NCBI GenBank assembly: GCA_009778165.1
Contig: WRKF01000187.1
Span: 1-59,746, forward strand
Source of the DNA: Defluviitaleaceae bacterium
GTDB taxonomy: Bacteria > Bacillota > Clostridia > Lachnospirales > UBA5962
DNA: 59,746 bases
Reading direction: 5' to 3'
Each line of letters opens with the position of its first letter. Position 1 is the stretch's first letter. A program made the position numbers and the translations under genes. The notes beneath the pieces are model-generated. The model was not told the DNA's origin, did not search any database, and saw only the letters and a program-made list of their open reading frames with translations. This document shows positions 50,342 through 58,831 of this stretch, in pieces.

Positions 50342-53104
50342 ATGAGATTTAGTTCTAAAAAGAAAAAGAAAAAAGTCGTAATAACATTGACTGTATTCTT
50401 GGCTGTTATGCTGTCCTACTTCGTTCAGCCGCTTGCAGAGGAAATTCACCTTGTTGAAGGGGTGCATGTTATTGCAGACGACAGTTCACCAACAGGTTTT
50501 TTTGTCACATTCGTTCACCGTAATACCTATGCAACATTGGTTGAGCTTGGTGGTGATTTTATGTTGCGTGACATTTACAACCTAGAAAACACTGAGCAGT
50601 ACTATCCTGACCAATTTCGCCCTGGGCTGTTCCCTACAGGCGGTGGAGGTGGTGGCAGGAACTTTCGTGAGCCAATGGAGTATATGGGCGATGGCTTTTG
50701 GGCTATTACTGTTCCGCTTACAGGTGGAGGAATAGCATATTGGTATTTTGTAACAGTAGATGAAACCACAACCCGTATCGGAGATCCTGTAAACCCGCCG
50801 CCGTTTAGTCCTCACGATGTTAGGAGTGTTATAAACGATCAGTTGAGCGTGGTTCATGTTCCTTGGAGCGAAGTTCAACACACTCTTAACAACAGGCATT
50901 TAGAGATGCCTTTTGACGGGTTGCAAGGCAGCGTGCAGTACGTGCGCTTTAACTCTAGCTTTGCCACAGGTGAATCTCAACTTTTGCAAATGCAACCGGA
51001 AACCATGTTTGGTTATCTTATGGTATATCTTCCACCAAACTTTGATCCAAACAGAGCAATGCCGTACCCTGTTGTATACATGTCCCACGGTGTGTTTGGC
51101 GACCAAACAGACTGGATGGGAGCTGGAAGTGTTCCTCATGTAATGGATAATCTTATAGCGCAAGGTGTAATAGAGCCTACTGTGGTTGTGTCTATCAACA
51201 ACTCCCGCCATGCGACTGGTGAGGGCTTTAACCCTGGGGCATTATTCACCTTAAACCCTAACCCACGCTATGACCTAATGCAGTATGTAATCCCGTTTGT
51301 GCAAGATACGTTTAATGTATCGTCTGAACCAGTTGATAGAGCGATAGCCGCATTGTCGTTGGGTGCTGTTTGGGCTGGGCAAGTGTATTATTATCACGCA
51401 GGAGATTTTGGCTATTTTGCATTTTTTAGTACACCAAGCGGCCCAACAAACACATCTTTGGGCGAGCTTGACCTTGCCAATACTCCAAACCGGGACTTTC
51501 CTACTATGTTTACTGGCTATGGCATATTTGCAGCAGCCGATTACCAAGCCCTGCCGCAAATTTTTGAAGAGGCAGGCATAAATTTTGTTACGTACCAAGT
51601 GCCAGGTCACCACGACATGCACACATGGGCACAGTTGTTTACAATTTTTGCACAAAACTATTTATGGCAAAGTGGAAATGAGCAGGATGTTGGTGTGCCA
51701 CAGCTAGGGTTTCCGCGTGGTGTAACAGTTTTGCCAGACCAAACATCACCTACGGGGTTTAGAGCAACTTTTGTATATTATAATCCAGCAGCTGTTCTTG
51801 TCGAATTTGTTGGATTGTTAAACTTGCGCTATATTGATGGCGGCGACACTGTACGCCCTGTACACGAATTTGAGCCCGGGTGGTTTCATGCCCCTGGAGC
51901 AGGCGGCAACCATATCGTTCGCATGGACTATATCGGTGATGGGTACTGGACAACATCTGCACCAGTTGCAGGTGGCACAATAAACTACTGGTTCCAATTA
52001 TACACAGAGCAGAGTTTGGATGGCGCAAATATCCCTGCCGAAATATCAGCAGAGTTTAGAGCCGAACATTCTGTGCGTATAGTAGACCCTTATAATACCT
52101 TGTCTAACTTGCTCATAAATGCACCGCAAGGTGTTGGCAATTTTAGATACAGCTTGATCCATGTGCCTTTTGACCCTGCACGACAACACATTCTTAACGA
52201 CCGCAATATTGAGCTACCACGAACCGATAGACAAGGAACGCTAGATTTTGTTCGTTATTACGATGGCGACGAACCGCGCTATATGGGAGTTTATCTACCG
52301 TATGGTTATGACCCTAACCGTAGCGAGCCATTTCCTGTTATATTTACAGCCCACGGCATGGGTGGCGATCTAACCGACTGGTTATGGCAGGTAAACGCAC
52401 CAAACACCCTAGACAATTTAATTGCGGATGGGGTTATCCCTCCCACTGCGCTTATTACATCTAGCCAAATACCTTTTGGTTTTGATCCGCCTTTTGGGCA
52501 GTTGCGCCATGATATAGTTGACAATATTATGAACAATGTTGTACCTTTTGCTGAACAAACTTTCAACATTTCCGTTAATCCAAGCGAGCGTGCTTTGGTT
52601 GGTCTGTCGATGGGAACATCTGTAGTGGCACATATATTTTACGAACATACAGATTTTTTTGGCTACTATGCCTTTATAAGTGGAGGTCACATGGCTGACC
52701 TAGACTTTTCATCTATCCCATGGCAAGAGCCCACTATCCTTATGGGGCATGGATTGTTCGAGTTTGGCTCAAACCTACTTTTTCCGCAGCTACCTGACCT
52801 AGAGCAAAGGTATATTCACGTAGTACCATCTGGTTATGGTGCACATATTTTTTCTATATTTGCACGTGATTACCTATGGTCATCGCAAAACGAAATCGAA
52901 ATGGTTCCCATACGAGCAAACGCAGAAAACGCCGGCGCAGTTGTTAGTTGGACTGCAGAAACAGGGACAGTTACCATAGACATAAACGGAAGTATAACCA
53001 GCTTTTCCGTAAATGAACCACTACCAGGCGGTTTTGGAACGTCGGAACTTATCAACGGCGTAACGTTTGTGCCAAGGGGCTTTTTGGACATGCTTTTTGA
53101 ATAA
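50342..53104 (+). CDS. Exported double-domain esterase (two alpha/beta-hydrolase modules)
   Basis: 920 residues, with AAGGAGG before the ATG. A basic N-terminus (KKKKKKVV) and a hydrophobic helix form a signal peptide or anchor. Two tandem units follow, each an immunoglobulin-like E-set domain (SPTGF...TFV to MGDGFW...GGGIAYWYF, and SPTGF...TFVYY to IGDGYW...GGTINYWF) plus an esterase domain of the Fes/feruloyl type. Nucleophiles are S339 (AALSLGAVW) and S756 (VGLSMGTSV); likely histidines are H424 (PGHHDMHTW) and one near 834 (GYGAHIF). The last 60 residues resemble a copper-amine-oxidase stalk domain (IRANAENAGAVVSW, VPRGFLDML). It probably removes acyl groups from a carbohydrate outside the cell. 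It shares operator and promoter with the sucrose operon. Confidence 0.85.
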   Translation: MRFSSKKKKKKVVITLTVFLAVMLSYFVQPLAEEIHLVEGVHVIADDSSPTGFFVTFVHRNTYATLVELGGDFMLRDIYNLENTEQYYPDQFRPGLFPTGGGGGGRNFREPMEYMGDGFWAITVPLTGGGIAYWYFVTVDETTTRIGDPVNPPPFSPHDVRSVINDQLSVVHVPWSEVQHTLNNRHLEMPFDGLQGSVQYVRFNSSFATGESQLLQMQPETMFGYLMVYLPPNFDPNRAMPYPVVYMSHGVFGDQTDWMGAGSVPHVMDNLIAQGVIEPTVVVSINNSRHATGEGFNPGALFTLNPNPRYDLMQYVIPFVQDTFNVSSEPVDRAIAALSLGAVWAGQVYYYHAGDFGYFAFFSTPSGPTNTSLGELDLANTPNRDFPTMFTGYGIFAAADYQALPQIFEEAGINFVTYQVPGHHDMHTWAQLFTIFAQNYLWQSGNEQDVGVPQLGFPRGVTVLPDQTSPTGFRATFVYYNPAAVLVEFVGLLNLRYIDGGDTVRPVHEFEPGWFHAPGAGGNHIVRMDYIGDGYWTTSAPVAGGTINYWFQLYTEQSLDGANIPAEISAEFRAEHSVRIVDPYNTLSNLLINAPQGVGNFRYSLIHVPFDPARQHILNDRNIELPRTDRQGTLDFVRYYDGDEPRYMGVYLPYGYDPNRSEPFPVIFTAHGMGGDLTDWLWQVNAPNTLDNLIADGVIPPTALITSSQIPFGFDPPFGQLRHDIVDNIMNNVVPFAEQTFNISVNPSERALVGLSMGTSVVAHIFYEHTDFFGYYAFISGGHMADLDFSSIPWQEPTILMGHGLFEFGSNLLFPQLPDLEQRYIHVVPSGYGAHIFSIFARDYLWSSQNEIEMVPIRANAENAGAVVSWTAETGTVTIDINGSITSFSVNEPLPGGFGTSELINGVTFVPRGFLDMLFE

Positions 53105-53139
53105 AAATGCACAAAAGAAATTTTTGTATATTTTGACTA

Positions 53140-53168
53140 TTGACATTCTCTTGAACATAATGTAATAT
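53140..53168 (+). promoter_or_regulatory. Promoter P2 (kinase-sucP-ABC operon)
   Basis: TTGACA (53140-53145), 17-base spacer, TAATAT (53163-53168). The 40 bases upstream repeat those of P1. Confidence 0.85.
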
Positions 53169-53174
53169 TATTTA

Positions 53175-53190
53175 TGTCAAACGATTGACA
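53175..53190 (+). promoter_or_regulatory. LacI-type operator O2
   Basis: TGTCAAACGATTGACA, identical to O1 and at the same distance from the -10 box. Confidence 0.85.
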
Positions 53191-53286
53191 TAAATCTTTT
53201 CTTTTGCAAAACAGAAAAACAGGCAGAGCAAGGGACAATAAGAGCAAGGGACAATAAAATATAGAAATATTTTTTTATATTTTATG

Positions 53287-53302
53287 TGTCAAACGGTTAG
53301 CA
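53287..53302 (+). promoter_or_regulatory. LacI-type operator O3
   Basis: TGTCAAACGGTTAGCA, a variant of O1/O2 with a weaker right half, 112 bases downstream of O2 (centre to centre) and directly before the AAGGAGG of the kinase gene. It may support DNA looping or act as a roadblock. Confidence 0.7.
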
Positions 53303-53312
53303 CAGCAAGGAG

Positions 53313-54272
53313 GTGATTATATTATTTAGCATTGGAGAAACAATACAGTTAAAAACAAACCCATGTGATATTTTGACCATGGGAGAGTTGCTTGTTGATA
53401 TGATATCAACAAAAACGCAAGACGGTCTTATTTACAAACAATGCTTTGGTGGGTCTGTTGCCAATATTGCAATGAATGTAAAAAGGTTGGGGGCTGTGCC
53501 GACAATTGCGGCATGTGTAGGTAATGACAGTTTGGGTCGCTTTTGTATAGACCATATAGAGAGCAGAGGCATACTAACAAATTTGATACAAAAGACAAAA
53601 GAGCCAACAAGCATGGTTTTGGTAAACAAAACAAACGGAACACCCACCCCAATATTTTATCGTGGTGCAGATAGAGAGCTAAAATATACCCAAGCTCTCA
53701 CACAAGCTATAAAACAAGCTAAGATCTTGCATTTTTCCTGCTGGCCCATATCGCAGCCAACCTCAAGGCAAGCGATAGAGAAGGCTTTGGATTTGGCAAA
53801 ACAAAATGGGCTATTGATAGGTTTTGATCCAAACTACCACCCCGGCATATGGGAAGATAACCACGATGGGAAAGACTACGTAAAATCTATAATATCAAAG
53901 GTAGACATAATAAAACCGTCGGAAGACGATGCAATACGGCTGTTTGGGGAAGCTAGCCCACACGAGCATATACAAAAATTTTTGGAACTTGGTGCAAAAC
54001 TCGTAATAATGACACTTGGCGAAAAAGGTGCAATAGTGTGTGATGGTAAAACCACAATGAAATTTGAAACAAAAGCCACGCATGTAGAGGACACAACAGG
54101 AGCTGGCGATGCTTTTTGGGCAGGCTTTTATATGGGTATACTAAAAAAACGCACTGTAGAGAGTGCAGTAAATTTTGGCAGTGCAGTCAGCGCTTACAAG
54201 CTAAAGTTTGTGGGGGCGGTGGCAGATTTGCCCACATTTCAATCTTTTTGTGAGAGCGAGGAGGAGCAATGA
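53313..54272 (+). CDS. PfkB-family fructokinase
   Basis: About 319 residues. PfkB motifs: DILTMGELLVDMIS at the start of the fold, GGSVANIAMNVKRLG, FDPNYHPGIW, KPSEDDAIRLFG and DTTGAGDAFWAGF (anion hole and catalytic Asp). It phosphorylates fructose released by sucrose phosphorylase to fructose-6-phosphate. The start is unclear: the GTG at 53313 overlaps the AAGGAGGTG ribosome site itself, so translation may begin at a rare codon such as ATA 53319 or at the next in-frame ATG (53379), which lacks a ribosome site. Overlaps sucP by ATGA. Confidence 0.88.
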   Translation: MIILFSIGETIQLKTNPCDILTMGELLVDMISTKTQDGLIYKQCFGGSVANIAMNVKRLGAVPTIAACVGNDSLGRFCIDHIESRGILTNLIQKTKEPTSMVLVNKTNGTPTPIFYRGADRELKYTQALTQAIKQAKILHFSCWPISQPTSRQAIEKALDLAKQNGLLIGFDPNYHPGIWEDNHDGKDYVKSIISKVDIIKPSEDDAIRLFGEASPHEHIQKFLELGAKLVIMTLGEKGAIVCDGKTTMKFETKATHVEDTTGAGDAFWAGFYMGILKKRTVESAVNFGSAVSAYKLKFVGAVADLPTFQSFCESEEEQ

Positions 54273-55708
54273 ACAGAGTGCAGTTAATAACGTATCCCGA
54301 CTCTCTTGGGGGAGATTTGAAAGGGCTTTATGATACACTAGACAAACACTTTGCAGGGCTTTTCCCCGGTGGTATACACATATTGCCGCCTTTTCCCGCC
54401 ACCGGCGATAGAGGGTTTGCCACAAAAACTTATTTTGAAATAGAACCGCAGTTTGGAGATTGGGACGACATAAAAAAATTGGCTGAAAATGGACCAATCA
54501 TGCTAGATCTTATGGTGAACCATATTTCAAAATCTTGTATATATTTTTACGATTTTTTGGAAAAAGGCACAGAGTCTGAGTATGCCGATTTGTTTTTGAC
54601 ACTAGACAAAATATGGCAAGATGGCGAACCTGTGCAAGAAGATATAGACAAAATGTTTTTGCGTAGAGTAACCCCGTATTCTACCTATAACGGCGTTAAA
54701 GTCTGGACTACTTTTGGCAAAGAAGAACCGTCTGAACAAGTTGATATGGATATACATTCCGCTGTTTACAAAAAACTCATAAAAGAGATTTTTGAAAACT
54801 TTGCAGCAAAAGGTGTCAAATATATGCGGTTGGATGCGATTGGTTATGTAATAAAAAAAGTTGGCACATCGTGCTTTTTTGTGGAACCCGATATTTACGA
54901 GTTTTTAGACGAAATAAATGCGTTGGCAAAATCTCTTGATATGGAAATATTGCCGGAGATACACTCCCATTACTCTATACAGTATAGTATGGCACAGAGG
55001 GGTTTTTGGGTATACGATTTTATATTGCCATATATGGTTCTTGAAGCTATTTTTGATTGTGACCCAACCGCCCTTGCACACTATCTAAAAAAAAGGCCAC
55101 CCAACCAGTTTACAATGCTTGACTGTCACGATGGTATACCAATCAAACCGGATTTGGACGATTTGGTATCGTCTGACCGTGCCGGTGCAGTTGTTGAAAA
55201 ATGCGTGGCACGTGGTGCAAATTTGAGCAAAATAGTATCAGAAAAACACAAAAGTGTAGACGGCTTTGATGTTCATCAGATACGTTGCAGTTACTATTCT
55301 ATGCTGGGCTGTTGCGACGACTCGTATATATTGGCTCGTGCGGTGCAGTTGTTTACCCCGGGCATACCACAAATATATTATGTGGGGCTGTTGGCGGGAG
55401 AAAACGACAACGAAGCAGTAAAAGTTACAGGAGAAGGCAGAGAAATAAACCGCCACAACTACACAACAAAAGAGATAAAAGAGGCGGTTAAAAAGCCGGT
55501 AGTACAACGGTTAATAAAGCTCGTGCAATTTAGAAACAGTTACGAAGTTTTTGACGGCACCTTTTCGGCAAAAGTTTCGGACAACAGCACTCTTATAATG
55601 CAATGGGACAAAGAGGACAAACAAGCAACTTTAACAGCAGATTTTAAAACAATGCACACAACTATACACTATCTAAACAAAGGTGAGAAAGTGAGGTTAC
55701 ACGTATGA
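54269..55708 (+). CDS. Sucrose phosphorylase (GH13_18)
   Basis: 479 residues. Starts NRVQLITYPDSLGGDLKGL and has GGIHILPPFPATGDRGFATK, typical of sucrose phosphorylases. Catalytic residues: nucleophile D189 (MRLDAIG), acid/base E230 (LPEIHS) and stabiliser D288 (LDCHDGI), within a few positions of the Bifidobacterium enzyme (D192/E232/D290). It converts sucrose plus phosphate to glucose-1-phosphate and fructose in the cytosol, saving one ATP. Fructose goes to the adjacent kinase. A glucosylglycerate- or sucrose-6-phosphate-type specificity is possible but less likely. Confidence 0.92.
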   Translation: MNRVQLITYPDSLGGDLKGLYDTLDKHFAGLFPGGIHILPPFPATGDRGFATKTYFEIEPQFGDWDDIKKLAENGPIMLDLMVNHISKSCIYFYDFLEKGTESEYADLFLTLDKIWQDGEPVQEDIDKMFLRRVTPYSTYNGVKVWTTFGKEEPSEQVDMDIHSAVYKKLIKEIFENFAAKGVKYMRLDAIGYVIKKVGTSCFFVEPDIYEFLDEINALAKSLDMEILPEIHSHYSIQYSMAQRGFWVYDFILPYMVLEAIFDCDPTALAHYLKKRPPNQFTMLDCHDGIPIKPDLDDLVSSDRAGAVVEKCVARGANLSKIVSEKHKSVDGFDVHQIRCSYYSMLGCCDDSYILARAVQLFTPGIPQIYYVGLLAGENDNEAVKVTGEGREINRHNYTTKEIKEAVKKPVVQRLIKLVQFRNSYEVFDGTFSAKVSDNSTLIMQWDKEDKQATLTADFKTMHTTIHYLNKGEKVRLHV

Positions 55709-57042
55709 AAAAATTATTAAGTGCAATTTTTATGGGTTTGGGGTTACTTGCTTTTACAGCATGTGGAAACAACGATCCAACCCCGGTTAACGGTGCCCAA
55801 GGGCAGACACCAACAGGCGACCCTGTAGAAGTAACAGTTGTTTTTGGCAAGCCCGAGGTAATGACAGAGTTTGAACAAATGCTTAGCATTTTCAACTCTG
55901 AAAACACGCAAAATATAACGGTTTCTATAATCCCAACAGAAGATGGTCAAGGTGTTGTTGAGCGTGTGCGTTTGCAATATGCAGCAGCAGACCCTGTAAC
56001 AATAATGCATTTAGACGCCGGTTTTGTGCCGGAGTTTGAAAACTATATTCGCGACTTGTCTGATCAACCTTGGGTTGCCAACGCAATGACGGGCGTGCTA
56101 AACTTTGTAACAAGAGCCGACGGTCGTGTAATGGGCATGCCGGCAAGTTTAGAAGGTTTTGGGTTTGTGTACAACAGGGCAGCAGTTCAAGCTGCTTTGG
56201 GCAATTTCGACACAAGCACAATAAGAACACGTGACCAGTTACAAGCGTTTTTTCAAGATCTAGAAGCGGCGGGGCAAAATGCTATAATAACAACCCCTTC
56301 TTTGGATTGGTCTCTTGGTTTCCATTTTATGAACAAGTTTTTGGCAACTCAATCACAAGACTTCCACGAAAACTTGGCTTTTCTTGACACGTTGTTAAGG
56401 GGTACGGCTAATCTATACTCAAATGCACGGTATCAAGAATGGTTAAACATGCTAGATCTAATGTTAGAGTATAACTCTAACGCTCACGCACCAATGGATC
56501 CACAGTTTGACGACGGTGTAATGGCACTTGCTGATGGCGATGTGGCTGTTTGGTTTCAAGGTGACTGGATAAACTCTGCAATGCAGGCATTTAACCCAGA
56601 TGGCGATTTTGGTTTTTTGCCTGTGCCAATGAGCAACGACCCTAACGACTTTGCTAACAGATCCATATCCATAGACGTTCCTCAGTATTGGGTAGTTGAC
56701 CAGCATTTATCAACACCAGAACAACAAGATGCCGCACTATATTTCCTTAACTGGATGGTTAGCTCCCAAACTGGACAACGTTTTGCAGCCCAATACTTAG
56801 AGCTTGTATCAGCTTTTTATGGATCAGAATATTCATCTGTTGATCCACTATCTATAGCACTAGTAGATTACATGGAAAGAGGAGATTCCCTTAGCTGGAT
56901 CATATCTTACTTTCCAAACGGTATTCTTACAATAACTGGCGGTTATGTGCAACAATATTCACTAGGGCTTATAGACCGTGTTGGTCTAACCCAAGGCATA
57001 GAAAGGGCATTTTATGAACTAGATCACCAGCTGGACTTGTAG
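55705..57042 (+). CDS. Sugar ABC transporter substrate-binding lipoprotein (family 1)
   Basis: 445 residues; the ATG overlaps the sucP stop. Signal peptide with lipobox FTAC (lipidated C20). Family-1 features: VTVVFGKPEVMTEFEQML, the hinge region VMGMPASLEGFGFVYNRAA, and DGDVAVWFQGDWINSAM with FGFLPVPMSND. It captures sucrose or a related sugar outside the membrane for the two permeases encoded downstream. Confidence 0.93.
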   Translation: MKKLLSAIFMGLGLLAFTACGNNDPTPVNGAQGQTPTGDPVEVTVVFGKPEVMTEFEQMLSIFNSENTQNITVSIIPTEDGQGVVERVRLQYAAADPVTIMHLDAGFVPEFENYIRDLSDQPWVANAMTGVLNFVTRADGRVMGMPASLEGFGFVYNRAAVQAALGNFDTSTIRTRDQLQAFFQDLEAAGQNAIITTPSLDWSLGFHFMNKFLATQSQDFHENLAFLDTLLRGTANLYSNARYQEWLNMLDLMLEYNSNAHAPMDPQFDDGVMALADGDVAVWFQGDWINSAMQAFNPDGDFGFLPVPMSNDPNDFANRSISIDVPQYWVVDQHLSTPEQQDAALYFLNWMVSSQTGQRFAAQYLELVSAFYGSEYSSVDPLSIALVDYMERGDSLSWIISYFPNGILTITGGYVQQYSLGLIDRVGLTQGIERAFYELDHQLDL

Positions 57043-57053
57043 AAAGTCTGTGA

Positions 57054-57101
57054 GGGCAGCCCGGATCCCGCAGGGGCTGCCCCTGCCGGGGTACGGGGCA
57101 G
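57054..57101 (+). promoter_or_regulatory. Alternative GC-rich hairpins between binding protein and permease genes
   Basis: GGGCAGCCC (57054-57062) pairs with GGGCTGCCC (57074-57082), while CTGCCCC (57077-57083) can instead pair with GGGGCAG (57095-57101). The two hairpins exclude one another and no U-run follows. Such hairpins often protect the abundant binding-protein message and reduce permease expression. Confidence 0.55.
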
Positions 57102-57125
57102 TGTCCCAAGTTTTCAGGAGGTTTT

Positions 57126-58007
57126 ATGTACAATCAAAAAAAGTTACCGGATAAAATTTTGATTTTTGTATTGTTTGCTGCAGTTCCAATTTTCGCTTTT
57201 GTCGCAATAGTTATAGCACCGTTTTTGCTTGGTCTTTATATGTCTTTTACAGATATTGGCACTGTAATAAACTTCGAGTTTATTGGTTTTTCTAACTGGG
57301 AACGTGCCTTTGCAAGTAGCCGTTTTTGGAACAGTTTTGGGGTGACTGTGCGTTTTGTTGCTGCTGTTGTTATTTTGGGTAATGTCTTTGGCTTTTTGTT
57401 GGCTCTATTGGTTACGTCCGGTATAAAGTTCCAAAACCTTTTTAGAGCAGGTTTTTTTACACCAAACCTTATCGGTGGCATTATTTTGGGTTATATATGG
57501 CAATTTTTGTTTTTGCGTATGTTGCCTTATTTTGGTAATGTAGTTGGCATACCTTTTTTGCAATCTTCTTGGTTGGCTGATCCCGTTCGGGCTTTTTGGG
57601 CATTGGTTGTTGTTTCTGTTTGGCAATCCTCCGGGTACATGATGATAATATATATTGCGGGGCTTGCAAGCATAAACAAGTCTTTGCTGGAGGCTGCATC
57701 GCTTGATGGGGCGGGGTATTTTAGGCAGCTGCTATCAATAAAAATGCCGCTTATGATACCGGCTTTTACAATATGCCTTTTTTTGACATTACGCAACAGT
57801 TTTATGATATACGATTTGAACCTGGCATTAACAAACGGCGGGCCTTTTATGAGCACTGAAATGGTGACACTGGCAATATTTAACGAAGCGTTTGCAAACA
57901 GAAATTTTGGTGTGGCACAAGTGCAAGCCTTGATATTGTTTGTTGTAATAGCCACAGTTACCCTAACACAAGTGGGCTTTTTCAAAAAGAGGGAGGTTGA
58001 AGAGTAA
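57126..58007 (+). CDS. Sugar ABC transporter permease, MalF/UgpA type
   Basis: 293 residues, with CAGGAGG before the ATG. Six hydrophobic helices and the cytoplasmic EAA loop EAASLDGAGYFRQLLSIKMP, which contacts the ATPase. N-terminal helix FVLFAAVPIFAFVAI. It overlaps the next permease gene by one base. With that protein it forms the membrane channel for sucrose. Confidence 0.93.
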   Translation: MYNQKKLPDKILIFVLFAAVPIFAFVAIVIAPFLLGLYMSFTDIGTVINFEFIGFSNWERAFASSRFWNSFGVTVRFVAAVVILGNVFGFLLALLVTSGIKFQNLFRAGFFTPNLIGGIILGYIWQFLFLRMLPYFGNVVGIPFLQSSWLADPVRAFWALVVVSVWQSSGYMMIIYIAGLASINKSLLEAASLDGAGYFRQLLSIKMPLMIPAFTICLFLTLRNSFMIYDLNLALTNGGPFMSTEMVTLAIFNEAFANRNFGVAQVQALILFVVIATVTLTQVGFFKKREVEE

Positions 58008-58831
58008 TGAACAAAAAAATCGCAAAAATATTAACGCTAACAGCTACAATAGCCCTATTCTTTTTGTACATATATCCCTTTATTTTGGTCGTTATAAATT
58101 CTTTTAAAGACAGAGCGTCTGTAATACGTGATCCTATGTCTTTGCCTGATAGCCTTGATTTTTCGAACTTTTTTGCTGCATATACCACAATGGACTTTAC
58201 AACGGCAGTTATAAACTCTATTATGGTAACGACCATATCTATTGTGCTAATAATCTTCTTCGCATCTATGCTTGCATATTTTTTGCAGCGCTGGGACTGG
58301 AAAATAAACAAAACAATATTTACAGTGCTTGTTTTGTCTATGATAATCCCGTTCCAGGTTGTTATGCTGCCGTTTGTTGTTATATACGGCAGTGTGTTTG
58401 GGGTTTTGGATAGTTTGCCTACACTCATTTTTGCCTATCTTGGTTTTGGTGTGGCTCAATCAACTTTTTTGTACCACGGATTTATAAAGAGCATACCTCG
58501 GGAATTAGAAGAAGCAGCAGCAATAGACGGTGCAGGCAGGATACGCACTTTTTTCCAAGTCGTTTTTCCTATATTAAAACCAATAACAAGCACAATTGCA
58601 ATTTTAAATGTGCTTTGGATATGGAACGATTTTTTGCTGCCATCTATAGTAATAACGTCTGCTAGCAATAGGACAATCCCGCTTTCTACATTTGCATTTT
58701 TCGGCAGGTTCACAGCAGATTTTGGTGTGGCTATGGCAGGGCTATTGTTGGCTATTATCCCCATAATAGCGTTTTACCTTGTATTACAAAAACACATAAT
58801 AAAAGGCATATCTGACGGAGCGATAAAATAA
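58007..58831 (+). CDS. Sugar ABC transporter permease, MalG/UgpE type
   Basis: 274 residues. Six helices; EAA loop ELEEAAAIDGAGRIRTFFQV followed by LKPITSTIAIL. Pairs with the preceding permease. No ABC ATPase gene follows, so the transporter must borrow a shared MsmK/UgpC-type ATPase encoded elsewhere, as known for several Gram-positive sugar importers. Confidence 0.93.
   Translation: MNKKIAKILTLTATIALFFLYIYPFILVVINSFKDRASVIRDPMSLPDSLDFSNFFAAYTTMDFTTAVINSIMVTTISIVLIIFFASMLAYFLQRWDWKINKTIFTVLVLSMIIPFQVVMLPFVVIYGSVFGVLDSLPTLIFAYLGFGVAQSTFLYHGFIKSIPRELEEAAAIDGAGRIRTFFQVVFPILKPITSTIAILNVLWIWNDFLLPSIVITSASNRTIPLSTFAFFGRFTADFGVAMAGLLLAIIPIIAFYLVLQKHIIKGISDGAIK

Noticed and set aside
50295-53302. 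CcpA cre sites for the TGTCAAACG...palindromes
   Set aside because: The spacing differs from the cre consensus by one base per half and the three sites match one another far better than cre; the adjacent LacI protein is the simpler explanation.
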